Source: CAZEAC01 sp964510065
GTDB taxonomy: Bacteria > Bdellovibrionota_C > UBA2361 > CAIXSY01
Direction of reading: 5' to 3'
Assembly (NCBI GenBank): GCA_964510065.1
Contig: CAZEAC010000004.1
Coordinates: 26,844 to 90,843 of the forward strand
Length of the DNA: 64,000 nucleotides
Every line of letters starts with the position of its first letter. The stretch's first letter is position 1. Shown one piece after another: positions 50,132-59,971 of this stretch. The position numbers and the translations under genes are program-made. The notes beneath the pieces are model-generated. The model was not told where the DNA came from, ran no database searches, and saw only the letters and a list, made by a program, of their open reading frames with translations.

Positions 50132-50371
50132 ATGAGTAAGCCAAGATCGAAGACTGCACAGATTAGATTGTTATTGCCGGCGGAATGGCTTCCTGAGTTG
50201 GATAATCTTGCAGCTTCAAGGTTTTTAAGCCGTCTTGGCCTTATCAGGTTCTATCTTAGAATCAAGATGGATGAAGAGCTTGCCACTTTAGCTGATCACT
50301 TCAAGAAAACCGAACAGAACAAAGCCACACATCAACGCCTCTCTCAGCGCATCAATGATTACAGGAGATAA
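50132..50371 (+). CDS. Small island protein, possibly ribbon-helix-helix
   Basis: The 79-residue product starts with a basic strand-like segment (KTAQIRLLLPAEWLPELDNL), suggestive of a ribbon-helix-helix DNA-binding or accessory protein of a mobilisation system, then a charged helix. It is preceded by AAGGAGAG. It begins a three-gene unit with almost no spacers. Confidence 0.6.
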   Translation: MSKPRSKTAQIRLLLPAEWLPELDNLAASRFLSRLGLIRFYLRIKMDEELATLADHFKKTEQNKATHQRLSQRINDYRR

Positions 50372-50374
50372 GCC

Positions 50375-50572
50375 ATGGTAAAAGTTATTTCCAAATCAGA
50401 TGTGATTAAGATCTTAAATCAGATTGAGCCACTAGAGATATTACAGGAAGCGATTGATCGTAATGAAACAGTTCCATCGAAGCAGACTAAGATCTCCCGC
50501 TTCATCAACTCGATTCAAAAACAGATCAAAGATGAGCGAGATGTAATCTTGCTGGCTATCAAGGTGAAGTAG
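50375..50572 (+). CDS. Small island protein of unknown function
   Basis: The 65-residue helical product follows the previous gene by three bases and ends directly at the ATG of the next. No motif is recognised. Coupled translation indicates that it works with its neighbours. Confidence 0.55.
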   Translation: MVKVISKSDVIKILNQIEPLEILQEAIDRNETVPSKQTKISRFINSIQKQIKDERDVILLAIKVK

Positions 50573-50941
50573 ATGAAATCATTTCGTCAGGTCATTAGCG
50601 AACAAGAATCAAAGAAAGTTTCCAAGGCTGGCATCTCTGAAAGCGTAATCGGTAAAGGTATCGCTGCAGTTCAAAACCGCCAGCATCAGACCCTTAGAAC
50701 TCAAGTGCTGAGTAAGCTATCAGCCATTCAAAACGACTGCCGACTTGCTATTCAAGAAGATGATGAGCACAAGCGTGGCGATTACCTCTTTCAGCTAATC
50801 TTTGATCTCGCTGCAGCTATGAAAGACTTCGCCGAGATGTCCACCCGTACCAATAACATCGCAGCCATGGCCGTATTCGACCAAGAGAGCCTGAAGAAAG
50901 AGCTTGCACCTGTAATCAAGAAGCTCAGTGGCAAACCTTAG
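50573..50941 (+). CDS. Small helical island protein of unknown function
   Basis: The 122-residue product is almost all helical (RQHQTLRTQVLSKLSAIQNDCRLAIQEDDEHKRG...) and charged. Its start codon directly follows the stop of the gene before it. No motif is recognised; a mobilisation accessory or antirestriction role would be guesses. Confidence 0.55.
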   Translation: MKSFRQVISEQESKKVSKAGISESVIGKGIAAVQNRQHQTLRTQVLSKLSAIQNDCRLAIQEDDEHKRGDYLFQLIFDLAAAMKDFAEMSTRTNNIAAMAVFDQESLKKELAPVIKKLSGKP

Positions 50942-51068
50942 CCACTTTTACCCTCCCAAAGAGCCATAACCCATTATATCCATTGACCATTCAGCCCCTT
51001 AGTGGTCTACTAAGCTGCGTTTAGTTCTATTCGTACTTATTAGACAAACTGTGAAGGCAAGAAAGCAT

Positions 51069-51281
51069 ATGGAAGTTCAAGACACTGCTGAACAGTGGGT
51101 GTCAGTCGAGCAGATAGCGCACCACCTCAATGTAAAAGCGTTCACGATTTACAAGTGGCTTGAGCGTAAAGACATGCCAGCCCACAAGGTCGGGCGACTG
51201 TGGCGATTTAAGATTTCAGAGATCGATGCATGGGTTCGTTCAGGTGGCTCACGCAACGTCGATAATCACGATCAAGAGTAA
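51069..51281 (+). CDS. Excisionase-family HTH protein before hsdM
   Basis: A MerR/excisionase-type winged helix (WVSVEQIAHHLNVKAFTIYKWLERKDMPAHKVGRLWRFKISEIDAWVRSG). I start at ATG 51069; a GTG 18 bases earlier is possible. It lies eight bases before hsdM. Such short HTH proteins often precede type I restriction genes and may control them. Confidence 0.8.
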   Translation: MEVQDTAEQWVSVEQIAHHLNVKAFTIYKWLERKDMPAHKVGRLWRFKISEIDAWVRSGGSRNVDNHDQE

Positions 51282-51289
51282 AGGAATAC

Positions 51290-53365
51290 ATGAATACTGC
51301 GCAGTTAAAGAAGTTAGAAGATGACCTCTGGAAATCAGCAGATAGCCTCAGAGCTAACTCTGATTTGAAGTCCAGCGAGTATTCAACCTGCGTGCTCGGT
51401 ATCATCTTCCTCAAGTTCGCTGATAATAACTATCGAAAGCATGAAGCAGAGATCAAAGGTGAACATGCAAAGCTTAAAGGCTCACGTCGAGAGAAAGAGA
51501 TCTCAGAGATAGCGATTGAAAAGTGCGGGTTCTATCTACCCGATCATGCTCGTTACAACTACCTTCTTGAACTCCCCGAAGAGGAAGACATCGTTAAAGC
51601 CATCAAAGCAGCTATGGCTTCAATCGAAGAGTATAAACCAGAGCTTTCCGGTGTACTTCCACAAGATGAGTACTTCAGATTCAATCGAACAGAGCAGAAT
51701 AAAGCGATTCCAAAACGCCTGCTAAAGCTCTTTGCAGATATTCCAGTCACTGCAGGTGGCGATATCTTCGGGCAGATCTACGAATACTTCCTCGGTAACT
51801 TTGCGCTTGCTGAAGGTCAAGGCGGTGGAGAGTTCTTCACACCCCGTTCAGTTGTTCAGCTCATGGTTGAAATCATCGAACCACATCGTGGCAAGGTTTT
51901 TGACCCTGCCTGCGGTTCAGGCGGTATGTTCGTTCAATCTGCAAAGTTCATCAATGAACATCGTGCAGAGCTAAAGAACGGTGCTGATGCAGGTGATCTC
52001 TTTGTCTACGGTCAAGAGAAGACCCTTGAAACCGTTAAGCTTGCAAAGATGAATATCGCAGTGAATGGTTTACGTGGAGAGGTGCGACAAACAAACTCTT
52101 ACTACGAAGACCCGTTTGATAGCTTTGGACAGTTCGATTACGTTCTCGCAAATCCACCATTCAACGTTGATGACGTTGCACTCTCAGGAGTTGAGAAAGA
52201 CAAGCGCTTTAACACCTACGGTCTGCCAAGAAACAAAAGCAAAACAGGTAAGAAAGACCAAGGGAAAGAAACCGTGCCAAACGGTAACTACCTCTGGATA
52301 AATCTCTTCGCTACTTCACTGAAACCAGAAGGAAGAGCCGCCCTTGTCATGGCAAACTCCGCCTCTGATGCAAGGCATTCTGAAGCTGATATCAGAAAGA
52401 CCTTAATCGAGCAGAATCTTATCTATGGAATGCTGACCTTACCGTCTAACATGTTCTACACGGTAACGCTTCCAGCAACGCTTTGGTTCTTCGATAAAGC
52501 CAAGACTGACGAACGAATCTTGTTTATTGATGCGAGGAACATCTTCACCCAGATTGATCGTGCACACCGTGAGTTCTCAAGTGCACAGGTGCAAAACATC
52601 GCCATCATTAGCCACCTACGAAAAGGTAATAGTGAGCGCTACGTCGGCTTAATCGATCAGTATTTTGAGCAAGGGGTTGCAAAGCTCACCGAAACTGAGC
52701 CGAAGGTAAAACCGATTGCTGAAGAGCTTTTAGCAGTGCTTGATGCTGCAGAGGGCAAGACTGCAGTGAATGACCTTTCAAAGCAGTTGAGAGAGGTTTC
52801 AAAGTTAACGGAGCATTATCAGCAGTATCAAAAGAACCACAGCACGTTGAAAGATGTTTCAAAGAAAAATGCTGGACAGATTGCGCTTAGAGAGAAGTTT
52901 GATCCCTTCTTTGAGAAGCTCCATCAAGATCTAAAAGTGCTTGATAAGGCTGTTCGTAGTGTTGAGAAAGCACAAGCTGCAGCATCGAACGGTAACGGTG
53001 CACGAAACTCTGATAAGCACCTTAAAGGCGTGAAAGCCAAACTCGTTGAACTTCACTCCGAGATGAAATCCGCAGAGGAATCTTTCAAACATATCGCATG
53101 GCTTCAAGAGCGATTCCCGAAAGCTGAATATGAAGATGTAACTGGACTTTGCAAACTTGCGACTCTTGATGAGGTTAAGGAGCAAGATTATTCGTTGAAT
53201 CCGGGGCGGTATGTTGGGGTGGTGATTGAAGAGGATGGACGAACAGAAGATGAGTTCATTCTCGAACTTTCAAACTTGACATCTGAGCTGCAGGAGTTGA
53301 GCGAGAACTCGGCTGCAACGCAACTTGCACTAATACAAGGCCTAAAGCAGCTTGGGGTTGTGTAA
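51290..53365 (+). CDS. hsdM: Type I restriction system methyltransferase subunit
   Basis: HsdM transfers methyl groups to N6 of adenine in the target site and is needed for both methylation and cleavage. Motif I FDPACGSGGMF starts at residue 204 and the catalytic NPPF at residue 288, with a helical N-terminal HsdM domain before. The product has 691 residues, longer than the usual 480-550. The surplus is a coiled-coil insertion of about 150 residues (around 455-605) before the conserved C-terminal WLQERFP...YSLNPGRYVG. The stop overlaps the hsdS start by one base. Confidence 0.95.
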   Translation: MNTAQLKKLEDDLWKSADSLRANSDLKSSEYSTCVLGIIFLKFADNNYRKHEAEIKGEHAKLKGSRREKEISEIAIEKCGFYLPDHARYNYLLELPEEEDIVKAIKAAMASIEEYKPELSGVLPQDEYFRFNRTEQNKAIPKRLLKLFADIPVTAGGDIFGQIYEYFLGNFALAEGQGGGEFFTPRSVVQLMVEIIEPHRGKVFDPACGSGGMFVQSAKFINEHRAELKNGADAGDLFVYGQEKTLETVKLAKMNIAVNGLRGEVRQTNSYYEDPFDSFGQFDYVLANPPFNVDDVALSGVEKDKRFNTYGLPRNKSKTGKKDQGKETVPNGNYLWINLFATSLKPEGRAALVMANSASDARHSEADIRKTLIEQNLIYGMLTLPSNMFYTVTLPATLWFFDKAKTDERILFIDARNIFTQIDRAHREFSSAQVQNIAIISHLRKGNSERYVGLIDQYFEQGVAKLTETEPKVKPIAEELLAVLDAAEGKTAVNDLSKQLREVSKLTEHYQQYQKNHSTLKDVSKKNAGQIALREKFDPFFEKLHQDLKVLDKAVRSVEKAQAAASNGNGARNSDKHLKGVKAKLVELHSEMKSAEESFKHIAWLQERFPKAEYEDVTGLCKLATLDEVKEQDYSLNPGRYVGVVIEEDGRTEDEFILELSNLTSELQELSENSAATQLALIQGLKQLGVV

Positions 53366-54555
53366 TGCAGACTTTCCAAAAACTACATTGGGGGAAAATC
53401 CTTCGCTTCTCACATGGGAAGGCTATACAAGCAAGGGAGACTGGTCTTTATCCGGTCTATGGCTCTAATGGAGTCATTGGGAGAGCGGATTCATGGAAGC
53501 ACCAAGACGCTATAGTTTTAGGTAGAGTTGGAGCTTACTGTGGTTCGGTAAAGCGAGAGGTCGGACGATTCTGGGCCTCTGATAATACAATCGTTGTTAA
53601 AGCGTGCGACGGTCATGATCTCGACTTTGTTTATTATCTTCTTGTTGCCTATCCGCTAAATGAACTTGCCGGTGGATCTGCTCAACCTTTAATCAATCAG
53701 ACGATCCTATCTCGCATAACAACACCTATTCCAGATTTGCAAACGCAGAAGAAAATCGCCTCCATCCTCTCCGCCTACGACGACCTAATCGAAAACAACA
53801 AACGCCGCATCGCTATTCTTGAGAAGATGGCGGAGGAGATTTATCGGGAGTGGTTTGTGAGGATGAGGTTTCCGGGACATGTTTCATCTAAAGTAAGTAA
53901 GGGGCTTCCGGCTGGATGGCAGATCTTGCCACTGTCTTCTCTGGCTAAAGAGATGCGAACTGGTGTGAAAAGAAAGGACCTAAGCGAAAGCGAGTTGTAC
54001 GTAGGATTGGAGCATATTCCCCGTAAGTCAGTCCTTCTGGATCAATGGTCAACTGTTGCCTCTGTCGACAGCGATAAGCTTCGGTTCGTTGAAGGCGACA
54101 TTTTATTTGGAAAGATAAGACCGTATCTGCACAAGATAGTTCTTTCGCATGTTACCGGTGCATGTTCAACCGACACGATAGTGCTTCGCCCCATCAAAAA
54201 AGATTACACTGGACTACTTCTCTTTACCGTCTTCAGCGACACATTTGTCGACTTGGCAACGACCGCCTCAAAGGGAACAAAGATGCCCCGAGCCGACTGG
54301 GCATTCCTCAAGAAGCTCGAAATCAAAGTTCCCTCCGATAGCTTACTACGACAGTTCAGTTCGATTTTTGAAACGCTTTTTGCGGAGATGGTGACTCTTG
54401 CAAAGATGAATGGCAATCTCCTTAAATCGAGAGATCTGCTTCTTCCTCGTCTAATCTCCGGCAAGCTCTCACTCGAAGGCCTCGATCTCCCCTCAAACGA
54501 CAGCGCAAGCTCCATCAGCAGCGCACTACCTCAAGCGGAGCTTGCCCATGCCTAA
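53365..54555 (+). CDS. hsdS: Type I restriction system specificity subunit
   Basis: HsdS sets the DNA target. The 396 residues show the usual two halves: a first target-recognition domain with YPVYGSNGVIG, the central conserved helix (TQKKIASILSAYDDLIENNKRRIAILEKMAEEIYREWFVRMRFPGH) and a second target-recognition domain starting LPAGWQILPLS, followed by the second conserved helix ending LLPRLISGKLSLEGL. The frame overlaps hsdM and hsdR. The recognised DNA sequence cannot be deduced. Confidence 0.95.
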   Translation: MQTFQKLHWGKILRFSHGKAIQARETGLYPVYGSNGVIGRADSWKHQDAIVLGRVGAYCGSVKREVGRFWASDNTIVVKACDGHDLDFVYYLLVAYPLNELAGGSAQPLINQTILSRITTPIPDLQTQKKIASILSAYDDLIENNKRRIAILEKMAEEIYREWFVRMRFPGHVSSKVSKGLPAGWQILPLSSLAKEMRTGVKRKDLSESELYVGLEHIPRKSVLLDQWSTVASVDSDKLRFVEGDILFGKIRPYLHKIVLSHVTGACSTDTIVLRPIKKDYTGLLLFTVFSDTFVDLATTASKGTKMPRADWAFLKKLEIKVPSDSLLRQFSSIFETLFAEMVTLAKMNGNLLKSRDLLLPRLISGKLSLEGLDLPSNDSASSISSALPQAELAHA

Positions 54556-57500
54556 CTTTATCTCTGAAGATCAGATTGAACAGGCTTTGCTGAAGCGATT
54601 AAAAGAGCTTTACGGCTACGAGCTTCTAAACTGCAACACGACTGACTCAGATGATATCAATGACGGCTCGAAGCGTAGAGACAAGCGAGAAGTTGTTCTT
54701 AAAGATAGATTGAAAGAAGCCGGAATCATACTCAATAAAGATATTCCGCTTGAGTCGATTGAATACGCAGTCAACCAGATTGCTGATAGACGTGCTGCCA
54801 TGTCATCGATGGTAGCTAATAAAGAGCTTGATGCTCTTATTCGTGATGGTGTGCCGGTTGAGTTTGAAGACAAAGACGGAAAGAAGCAGCAAGAGCGAGT
54901 TAAGTTCATCGACTTTAACAACAAAGAGAATAACCGCTTTCTTGCAGTCTCTCAGCTTTGGATAAAAGGAGAACGCAAGTATCGCCGGCCTGATGTGCTT
55001 CTTTACATCAACGGTATTCCGCTGGTCTTCATTGAACTGAAGAACTCAAACATCAAACTTAAAACCGGATTCGAGGATAATCTCACTAACTATAAATCTG
55101 ACATCCCGCAGCTCTTCCTTACGAATGCAGTCTGTATTTTATCGAACGCACTTGAAACAAAGGTCGGTTCTTCCTCTGCAGGGTGGGAGCATTTCTTTAA
55201 CTGGCTCAAGGTCGATGATGAAAGGGAGAAGATCGATAGAGCACAGATCAAGAAAGATGGAACAAGTCTTGAGCGTTTGATTGATGGTCTTCTAGGCCCC
55301 GATAGATTGCTTGATTACGTTGAGAACTTCATCATCTTCCATCAGCATAGAGCTACTTCAAAGATCATCGCCCAGAATCACCAGTTTATCGGTGTGAACA
55401 ACGCTTTTGAGCGGTTCAGAGATAGGGAGAAATACGGCGGAAAGCTCGGTGTGTTCTGGCACACGCAAGGTTCAGGAAAGAGCTTTTCGATGATCTTCTA
55501 CAGTCGCAAGATCTTTAGAAAGCTTAAAGGTAACTTCACCTTTGTAGTTGTCACTGACCGTGATGATCTTGATGATCAGATTCATAAGAACTTCCTCCGT
55601 ACTGATACCGTAACAAAGAACGATGCAGCGCAGCCAAAAGACTCTGAGGAGATGCGCAAGTTCTTAGGTTCCAACAAACGCTTTGTTTTTACCCTGATTC
55701 AGAAGTTCCGTTTTGATAAGGGCAAGAAGTATCCACTCCTTTCAGATAGAAGCGATATCATCGTTATCGTCGATGAAGCTCACCGCACACAGTATAAGTC
55801 ATTGGCTGAGAACATGCGTGAAGGTCTGCCAAATGCGCAGTACCTAGCCTTCACTGGTACTCCACTATTGGGTAAAGACCGCAAAACAAATGCATGGTTT
55901 GGAGATTACGTCTCTGAATACAACTTCATGGATTCAGAGCGAGATGGTGCCACCGTCAAGCTTGTCTACAACAAGCGAGTCCCTGAAGTTCTTATCCAGA
56001 ACGAAGACCTTAGTGATGAGTTCTATCAGATCTTAGAAGATGAGAACCTTAACGAGCAGCAGATAGCCAAGCTTGAAAAGCAGTTTGCTCGTGAAGTTGA
56101 GGTCATCAAACGTGATGACCGTTTGGAGACTATCGCCAAAGATATCGTTTATCACTTCCCAAGAAGAGGGTATCTCGGCAAAGGAATCGTCATCAGCGTT
56201 GATAAGTTCACCGCCGTTAAGATGTACGACAAGGTGCAGCGCCTTTGGACTGAGCAGCTAAAGGAACTCCGTGGCCGAGTTTCTAAGACCACGAACGACG
56301 TTGAGAAAGCCCGCTACAAGAAGATAATCGACTACATGAAGAATGTAGAGATGGCGGTTGTTATAAGCGAGGAAGCCGGCGAAGAGGAGAAGTTTGCTGA
56401 ACTCGGGCTTGATATCAAGCCTCATCGAAAGCGCATGGAGAAGCTCGATGAAAATGGTCACGACATAGAGGACAACTTCAAAGCACCAGAGCATCCGCTG
56501 CAGCTCGTTTTTGTATGCGCTATGTGGCTTACCGGTTTTGATGCACCGACTGTTTCCACGCTCTATCTCGATAAGCCGATGAAAGACCACACCCTGATGC
56601 AGACCATCGCCAGGGCGAATCGTGTCACCTCGCACCAGATCGATGGAAAGTCAAAGACCAACGGTGAGATCGTCGATTACTACAACGTCTTTAGAAACAT
56701 GAAGCGTGCGCTCCGAGATTACGCTCAAGGTGAAGACGGTCTTGATGAAGCACCCGTTGCTGATAAAGCGCAGCTATTCACCTTACTCGATGATGCATTA
56801 GATAGAGGTTTTGAGTTCTGCGAGGCGAAGAGCATCACTCTTAAATCACTTCTTGAAAACGGAAATGATGATGTCTTCAAAAGTGTTGGCAAGTTTGAAG
56901 AGTACGCCGATGCGATTCTTGCTACCGATGAACTAAGGAAGGAGTTCTTTGTATACGAGAATACGATCTCTGGCCTCTATGAAGCTTGTAAGCCAGAGAT
57001 TCTAGGTAAGCCTATCGTTCGAGCTGTCGCAGCGTTTCAGTACCTTCGTGGTGTGGTTGAAAGCATCATCGAGCGCACTGATGTTGATAAAGCATCGATT
57101 CGTGCAGGTGCGCTACTTGATGAGAGTCTCGTTGTTAATAACGCTGAAGGCTTTACTGTTCGTGAGCATGAAGCTGAATATCAGATCATCCAAAAGGGTC
57201 GAACTTGGGATCTAAGTAAGATCAACTTCGATAAGCTAAAAGAAGAGTTCGGGGAAACCAAGTACAAGAACATCGAGATCGCCGATCTAAGAGCCTTCAT
57301 CGAAGACAAGCTTGAAAAGATGATGAAGGCCAATGCCACCCGCATTGATTTTGCTCAACGTCTTCAAGAGATCGTTGATAGCTACAATGCTGGTGGAACC
57401 TCCACTGAAAACTACTACGAAGACCTCGTCCGCTTTACTCAAGAGATGAAAGATGAGGATGAAAGGCATGTTCGTGAGGGTCTTACCGAAGATGAACTTG

Positions 57501-57790
57501 AGCTTTTCGATATGCTCAAGAAAGACAAGATGACCGAGGCCGAAACCCAGAAAGCCAAACTCGCCGCAAAGTCGCTTCTGCATCGTCTTCTACAAGAGCA
57601 TCCAAAGGTGCTTGTTCAAGACTGGTTCAAAGATTCCCAATCACAGAAAGCGGTAAGGTCTGCAGTTGAAAAGGTTCTGGATGAGAACCTTCCAGAGACT
57701 TACGACCGAGTGATGTTCAAAGAGAAGTGCGACAACCTTTTCGAGCTGATTCTTGATTACGCCAGCAGCGGAAGGAAGTGGGCAGCGTGA
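54548..57790 (+). CDS. hsdR: Type I restriction system endonuclease subunit
   Basis: HsdR translocates DNA by ATP hydrolysis and cuts it. The nuclease centre is D149 and E163-x-K165 (RPDVLLYINGIPLVFIELKN), the Walker A Lys is K311 (GSGKS) and the DEAH motif starts at residue 409 (VDEAHRTQ). Helicase motifs TGTPLLG and IARANRV follow. I use ATG 54548 (MPNFISEDQ), which overlaps hsdS by eight bases. The 1080 residues and the frame are intact, so the system should be functional. Confidence 0.95.
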   Translation: MPNFISEDQIEQALLKRLKELYGYELLNCNTTDSDDINDGSKRRDKREVVLKDRLKEAGIILNKDIPLESIEYAVNQIADRRAAMSSMVANKELDALIRDGVPVEFEDKDGKKQQERVKFIDFNNKENNRFLAVSQLWIKGERKYRRPDVLLYINGIPLVFIELKNSNIKLKTGFEDNLTNYKSDIPQLFLTNAVCILSNALETKVGSSSAGWEHFFNWLKVDDEREKIDRAQIKKDGTSLERLIDGLLGPDRLLDYVENFIIFHQHRATSKIIAQNHQFIGVNNAFERFRDREKYGGKLGVFWHTQGSGKSFSMIFYSRKIFRKLKGNFTFVVVTDRDDLDDQIHKNFLRTDTVTKNDAAQPKDSEEMRKFLGSNKRFVFTLIQKFRFDKGKKYPLLSDRSDIIVIVDEAHRTQYKSLAENMREGLPNAQYLAFTGTPLLGKDRKTNAWFGDYVSEYNFMDSERDGATVKLVYNKRVPEVLIQNEDLSDEFYQILEDENLNEQQIAKLEKQFAREVEVIKRDDRLETIAKDIVYHFPRRGYLGKGIVISVDKFTAVKMYDKVQRLWTEQLKELRGRVSKTTNDVEKARYKKIIDYMKNVEMAVVISEEAGEEEKFAELGLDIKPHRKRMEKLDENGHDIEDNFKAPEHPLQLVFVCAMWLTGFDAPTVSTLYLDKPMKDHTLMQTIARANRVTSHQIDGKSKTNGEIVDYYNVFRNMKRALRDYAQGEDGLDEAPVADKAQLFTLLDDALDRGFEFCEAKSITLKSLLENGNDDVFKSVGKFEEYADAILATDELRKEFFVYENTISGLYEACKPEILGKPIVRAVAAFQYLRGVVESIIERTDVDKASIRAGALLDESLVVNNAEGFTVREHEAEYQIIQKGRTWDLSKINFDKLKEEFGETKYKNIEIADLRAFIEDKLEKMMKANATRIDFAQRLQEIVDSYNAGGTSTENYYEDLVRFTQEMKDEDERHVREGLTEDELELFDMLKKDKMTEAETQKAKLAAKSLLHRLLQEHPKVLVQDWFKDSQSQKAVRSAVEKVLDENLPETYDRVMFKEKCDNLFELILDYASSGRKWAA

Positions 57791-57808
57791 TGATATGGAG
57801 GTGTTTTA

Positions 57809-58726
57809 ATGGCGATACCTGATTATGAAACATTAATGCTTCCGGTGCTGCAGTACGTATCAGACGGTAAGGAGCACCCATTAAAAGAGATTACTGCCTT
57901 TATGGCAGATTCATTCAAGCTCACTCCTGAGGAACTTGAGCAGCGCATACCCAGCGGACAATCCACCTACATTCAGAATCGAACTGGTTGGGCGAAGACC
58001 TACTTGAAGAAGGCCGGTTTGCTTGCCTCACCAAAGAGAGGGTTGATTCAGATTACTGATCGAGGTCGTGAGGTTCTCTCAAGAAAGCCAGTGCGCATTG
58101 ATGGTGCATTTTTGGAGCAGTTCCAGGAGTTCAAAGACTTTCAAGCCCGTTCAACTACGCAGCAAGATGCTGAGCCAGTTCAGACCCCATCAATCGAACG
58201 CCAAACACCAGAGGAGACGATTGAGCAGAGTTATATGGCTCTTCGCTCTCAACTAGCTGATGAGTTGCTAGAGCAGATTAAAGGGTGTTCCTCTGATTTC
58301 TTTGAGCGCTTAGTTGTCGATGTGATTGTAGCAATGGGTTACGGTGGAACTCAGCGAGATGCTGCCCGTGCCACTCAGCGATCAAATGACGGTGGTATCG
58401 ATGGAATCATAAAACAAGATCGCCTCGGCCTTGATACGATCCATATCCAAGCAAAGAAGTGGGATGAAAGCAGAGCCATCCATCGACCAGAGATTCAGAA
58501 GTTTGCTGGTGCGTTGCAAGGTGTTCGAGCCCGTAAAGGTATCTTTATTACTACATCCTCTTTCTCAGATGGTGCCCGTGAATACGTTGCAACCATAGAC
58601 AGCAAGATCGTGCTCATCGATGGAACTGAGCTTGCGCAGTTGATGATTGATCACGGCATTGGTGTCACGCCGCATCAGACTTATGAGATCAAGAGGTTGG
58701 ATTCAGACTATTTTAACGAAGGATAG
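57809..58726 (+). CDS. Mrr-type restriction endonuclease
   Basis: The N-terminal 95 residues form the Mrr winged-helix domain (IPDYETLMLPVLQYVSDGKEH; GWAKTYLKKAGLL). The C-terminal catalytic domain begins FFERLVVDVIVAMGYGG and has the Mrr nuclease residues in DGGIDG and IHIQAKKW, a PD-QxK variant. Mrr enzymes cut modified DNA. It starts 19 bases after hsdR and precedes the Clp-fold gene by six bases, so it belongs to the same operon. Confidence 0.9.
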   Translation: MAIPDYETLMLPVLQYVSDGKEHPLKEITAFMADSFKLTPEELEQRIPSGQSTYIQNRTGWAKTYLKKAGLLASPKRGLIQITDRGREVLSRKPVRIDGAFLEQFQEFKDFQARSTTQQDAEPVQTPSIERQTPEETIEQSYMALRSQLADELLEQIKGCSSDFFERLVVDVIVAMGYGGTQRDAARATQRSNDGGIDGIIKQDRLGLDTIHIQAKKWDESRAIHRPEIQKFAGALQGVRARKGIFITTSSFSDGAREYVATIDSKIVLIDGTELAQLMIDHGIGVTPHQTYEIKRLDSDYFNEG

Positions 58727-58731
58727 GATCA

Positions 58732-59841
58732 ATGGGAAAAGATATTATACAGAATCTTGATGAACTACTCGTGGGCTTCGAGAATGAGAACGACTCCGAT
58801 GTGTTAGTTTTCAATGGACCGATTAGGCCTGAGACATCTCGTTCCTTTCGCCAAAGAATGAATCAGAAAAATACAGGTCGAAAGAATGTTCTTCTGATGT
58901 TGAGTACTTTAGGTGGCTCGCCTGACGATGGATATCGTATCGCACGTGCACTACAACGTAGATATGAGCAGTTCACAATCTACATACCCAGCCTTTGTAA
59001 GAGCACTGGCACTCTGTTAGCGATCGGGGCGTCGGAAGTTGTGATGGGTGATTTTGGAGAACTTGGCCCACTTGATATTCAAATCCGAAAGGTTGACGAA
59101 ATATGGGAGAGTAGTTCGGGATTAAATGTCAGCGCTGCCTTGGCACAGATTGAGACACGAGTATGTGAGAGTTTTAGTCGCTTCTTCTTCGAGATGAAAC
59201 GAAACTTTCAACTAAGTACGAAGACCGCAAGTGAGATAGCCACCAAGCTTTCAGAGGGCATATACGAGGGCATTGCTGAGCAGATTGATCCTATTCAGTT
59301 AGGGGAGACCCATCGATCTATCGGCATCGCACAGCATTACGGTGAAAGCCTTAATAACAAAGGAAAGAATCTAAAGGATGGCGCCCTAGAGCGTTTGATA
59401 GCAGGCTATCCGTCGCATGGTTATGTAATCGACTCCGAGGAAGCGAGTAGCCTTTTTAATAAAGTGAGATCGCCAACAGAAAAAGAAGTTAAACTTTTTA
59501 ATGCGTTAGATGCGTTCTTTAATCTGAGTATTGTCGTAGACCAAGCTCAGGACAGTGTCATTTGGAATGTGCGGGATTTGATTGATTTCTTTATAGAGCG
59601 AAAGAAACAAGAAGAAGCGCAGGCGGCTAGATTGAGGGAGAATGAGGATGAACAACAAGAAGCAACGACAGGAACTCCATCGAATCCAGCAAGCAAGCAG
59701 TCGAAGAATGGCGGCCTTCGTGAGCAGGTTGAATCAAACGTTCAAAGTAATCAGCCCAAAGAGTCAGCCAATCGAGCAGCGAGCGCCAAGCGCAACGAAG
59801 TACCAAGAGATATTGGCAGCGCTAGTTCCAAGCCGAGTTGA
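58732..59841 (+). CDS. SDH-family Clp-fold serine protease
   Basis: The 369-residue product has the ClpP/crotonase-like fold of SDH-type (Ser-Asp-His) proteases: LSTLGGSPDDGYRIARAL, the nucleophile Ser91 in CKSTGTLLAIGA and ELGPLDIQ (Asp115). The His of the triad is probably in the region IGETHRSIGIAQHYGE. No signal peptide or membrane segment is seen. The last 80 residues are Gln/Glu/Ser-rich and disordered. Proteins of this type are often found in defence islands; it is the last gene of the hsd operon. Confidence 0.85.
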   Translation: MGKDIIQNLDELLVGFENENDSDVLVFNGPIRPETSRSFRQRMNQKNTGRKNVLLMLSTLGGSPDDGYRIARALQRRYEQFTIYIPSLCKSTGTLLAIGASEVVMGDFGELGPLDIQIRKVDEIWESSSGLNVSAALAQIETRVCESFSRFFFEMKRNFQLSTKTASEIATKLSEGIYEGIAEQIDPIQLGETHRSIGIAQHYGESLNNKGKNLKDGALERLIAGYPSHGYVIDSEEASSLFNKVRSPTEKEVKLFNALDAFFNLSIVVDQAQDSVIWNVRDLIDFFIERKKQEEAQAARLRENEDEQQEATTGTPSNPASKQSKNGGLREQVESNVQSNQPKESANRAASAKRNEVPRDIGSASSKPS

Positions 59842-59971
59842 AAGTCGGAGAAGTTTAGGAAGATTTTTTCGAAACGACTCAGACGGCTATAAAATCTGAA
59901 GGCTTCAGGCTCGTTCTAGAATCCTTGTGACTCAAAGATTAAGATGCGTCGCTTGCAACTCATCCAGATGG

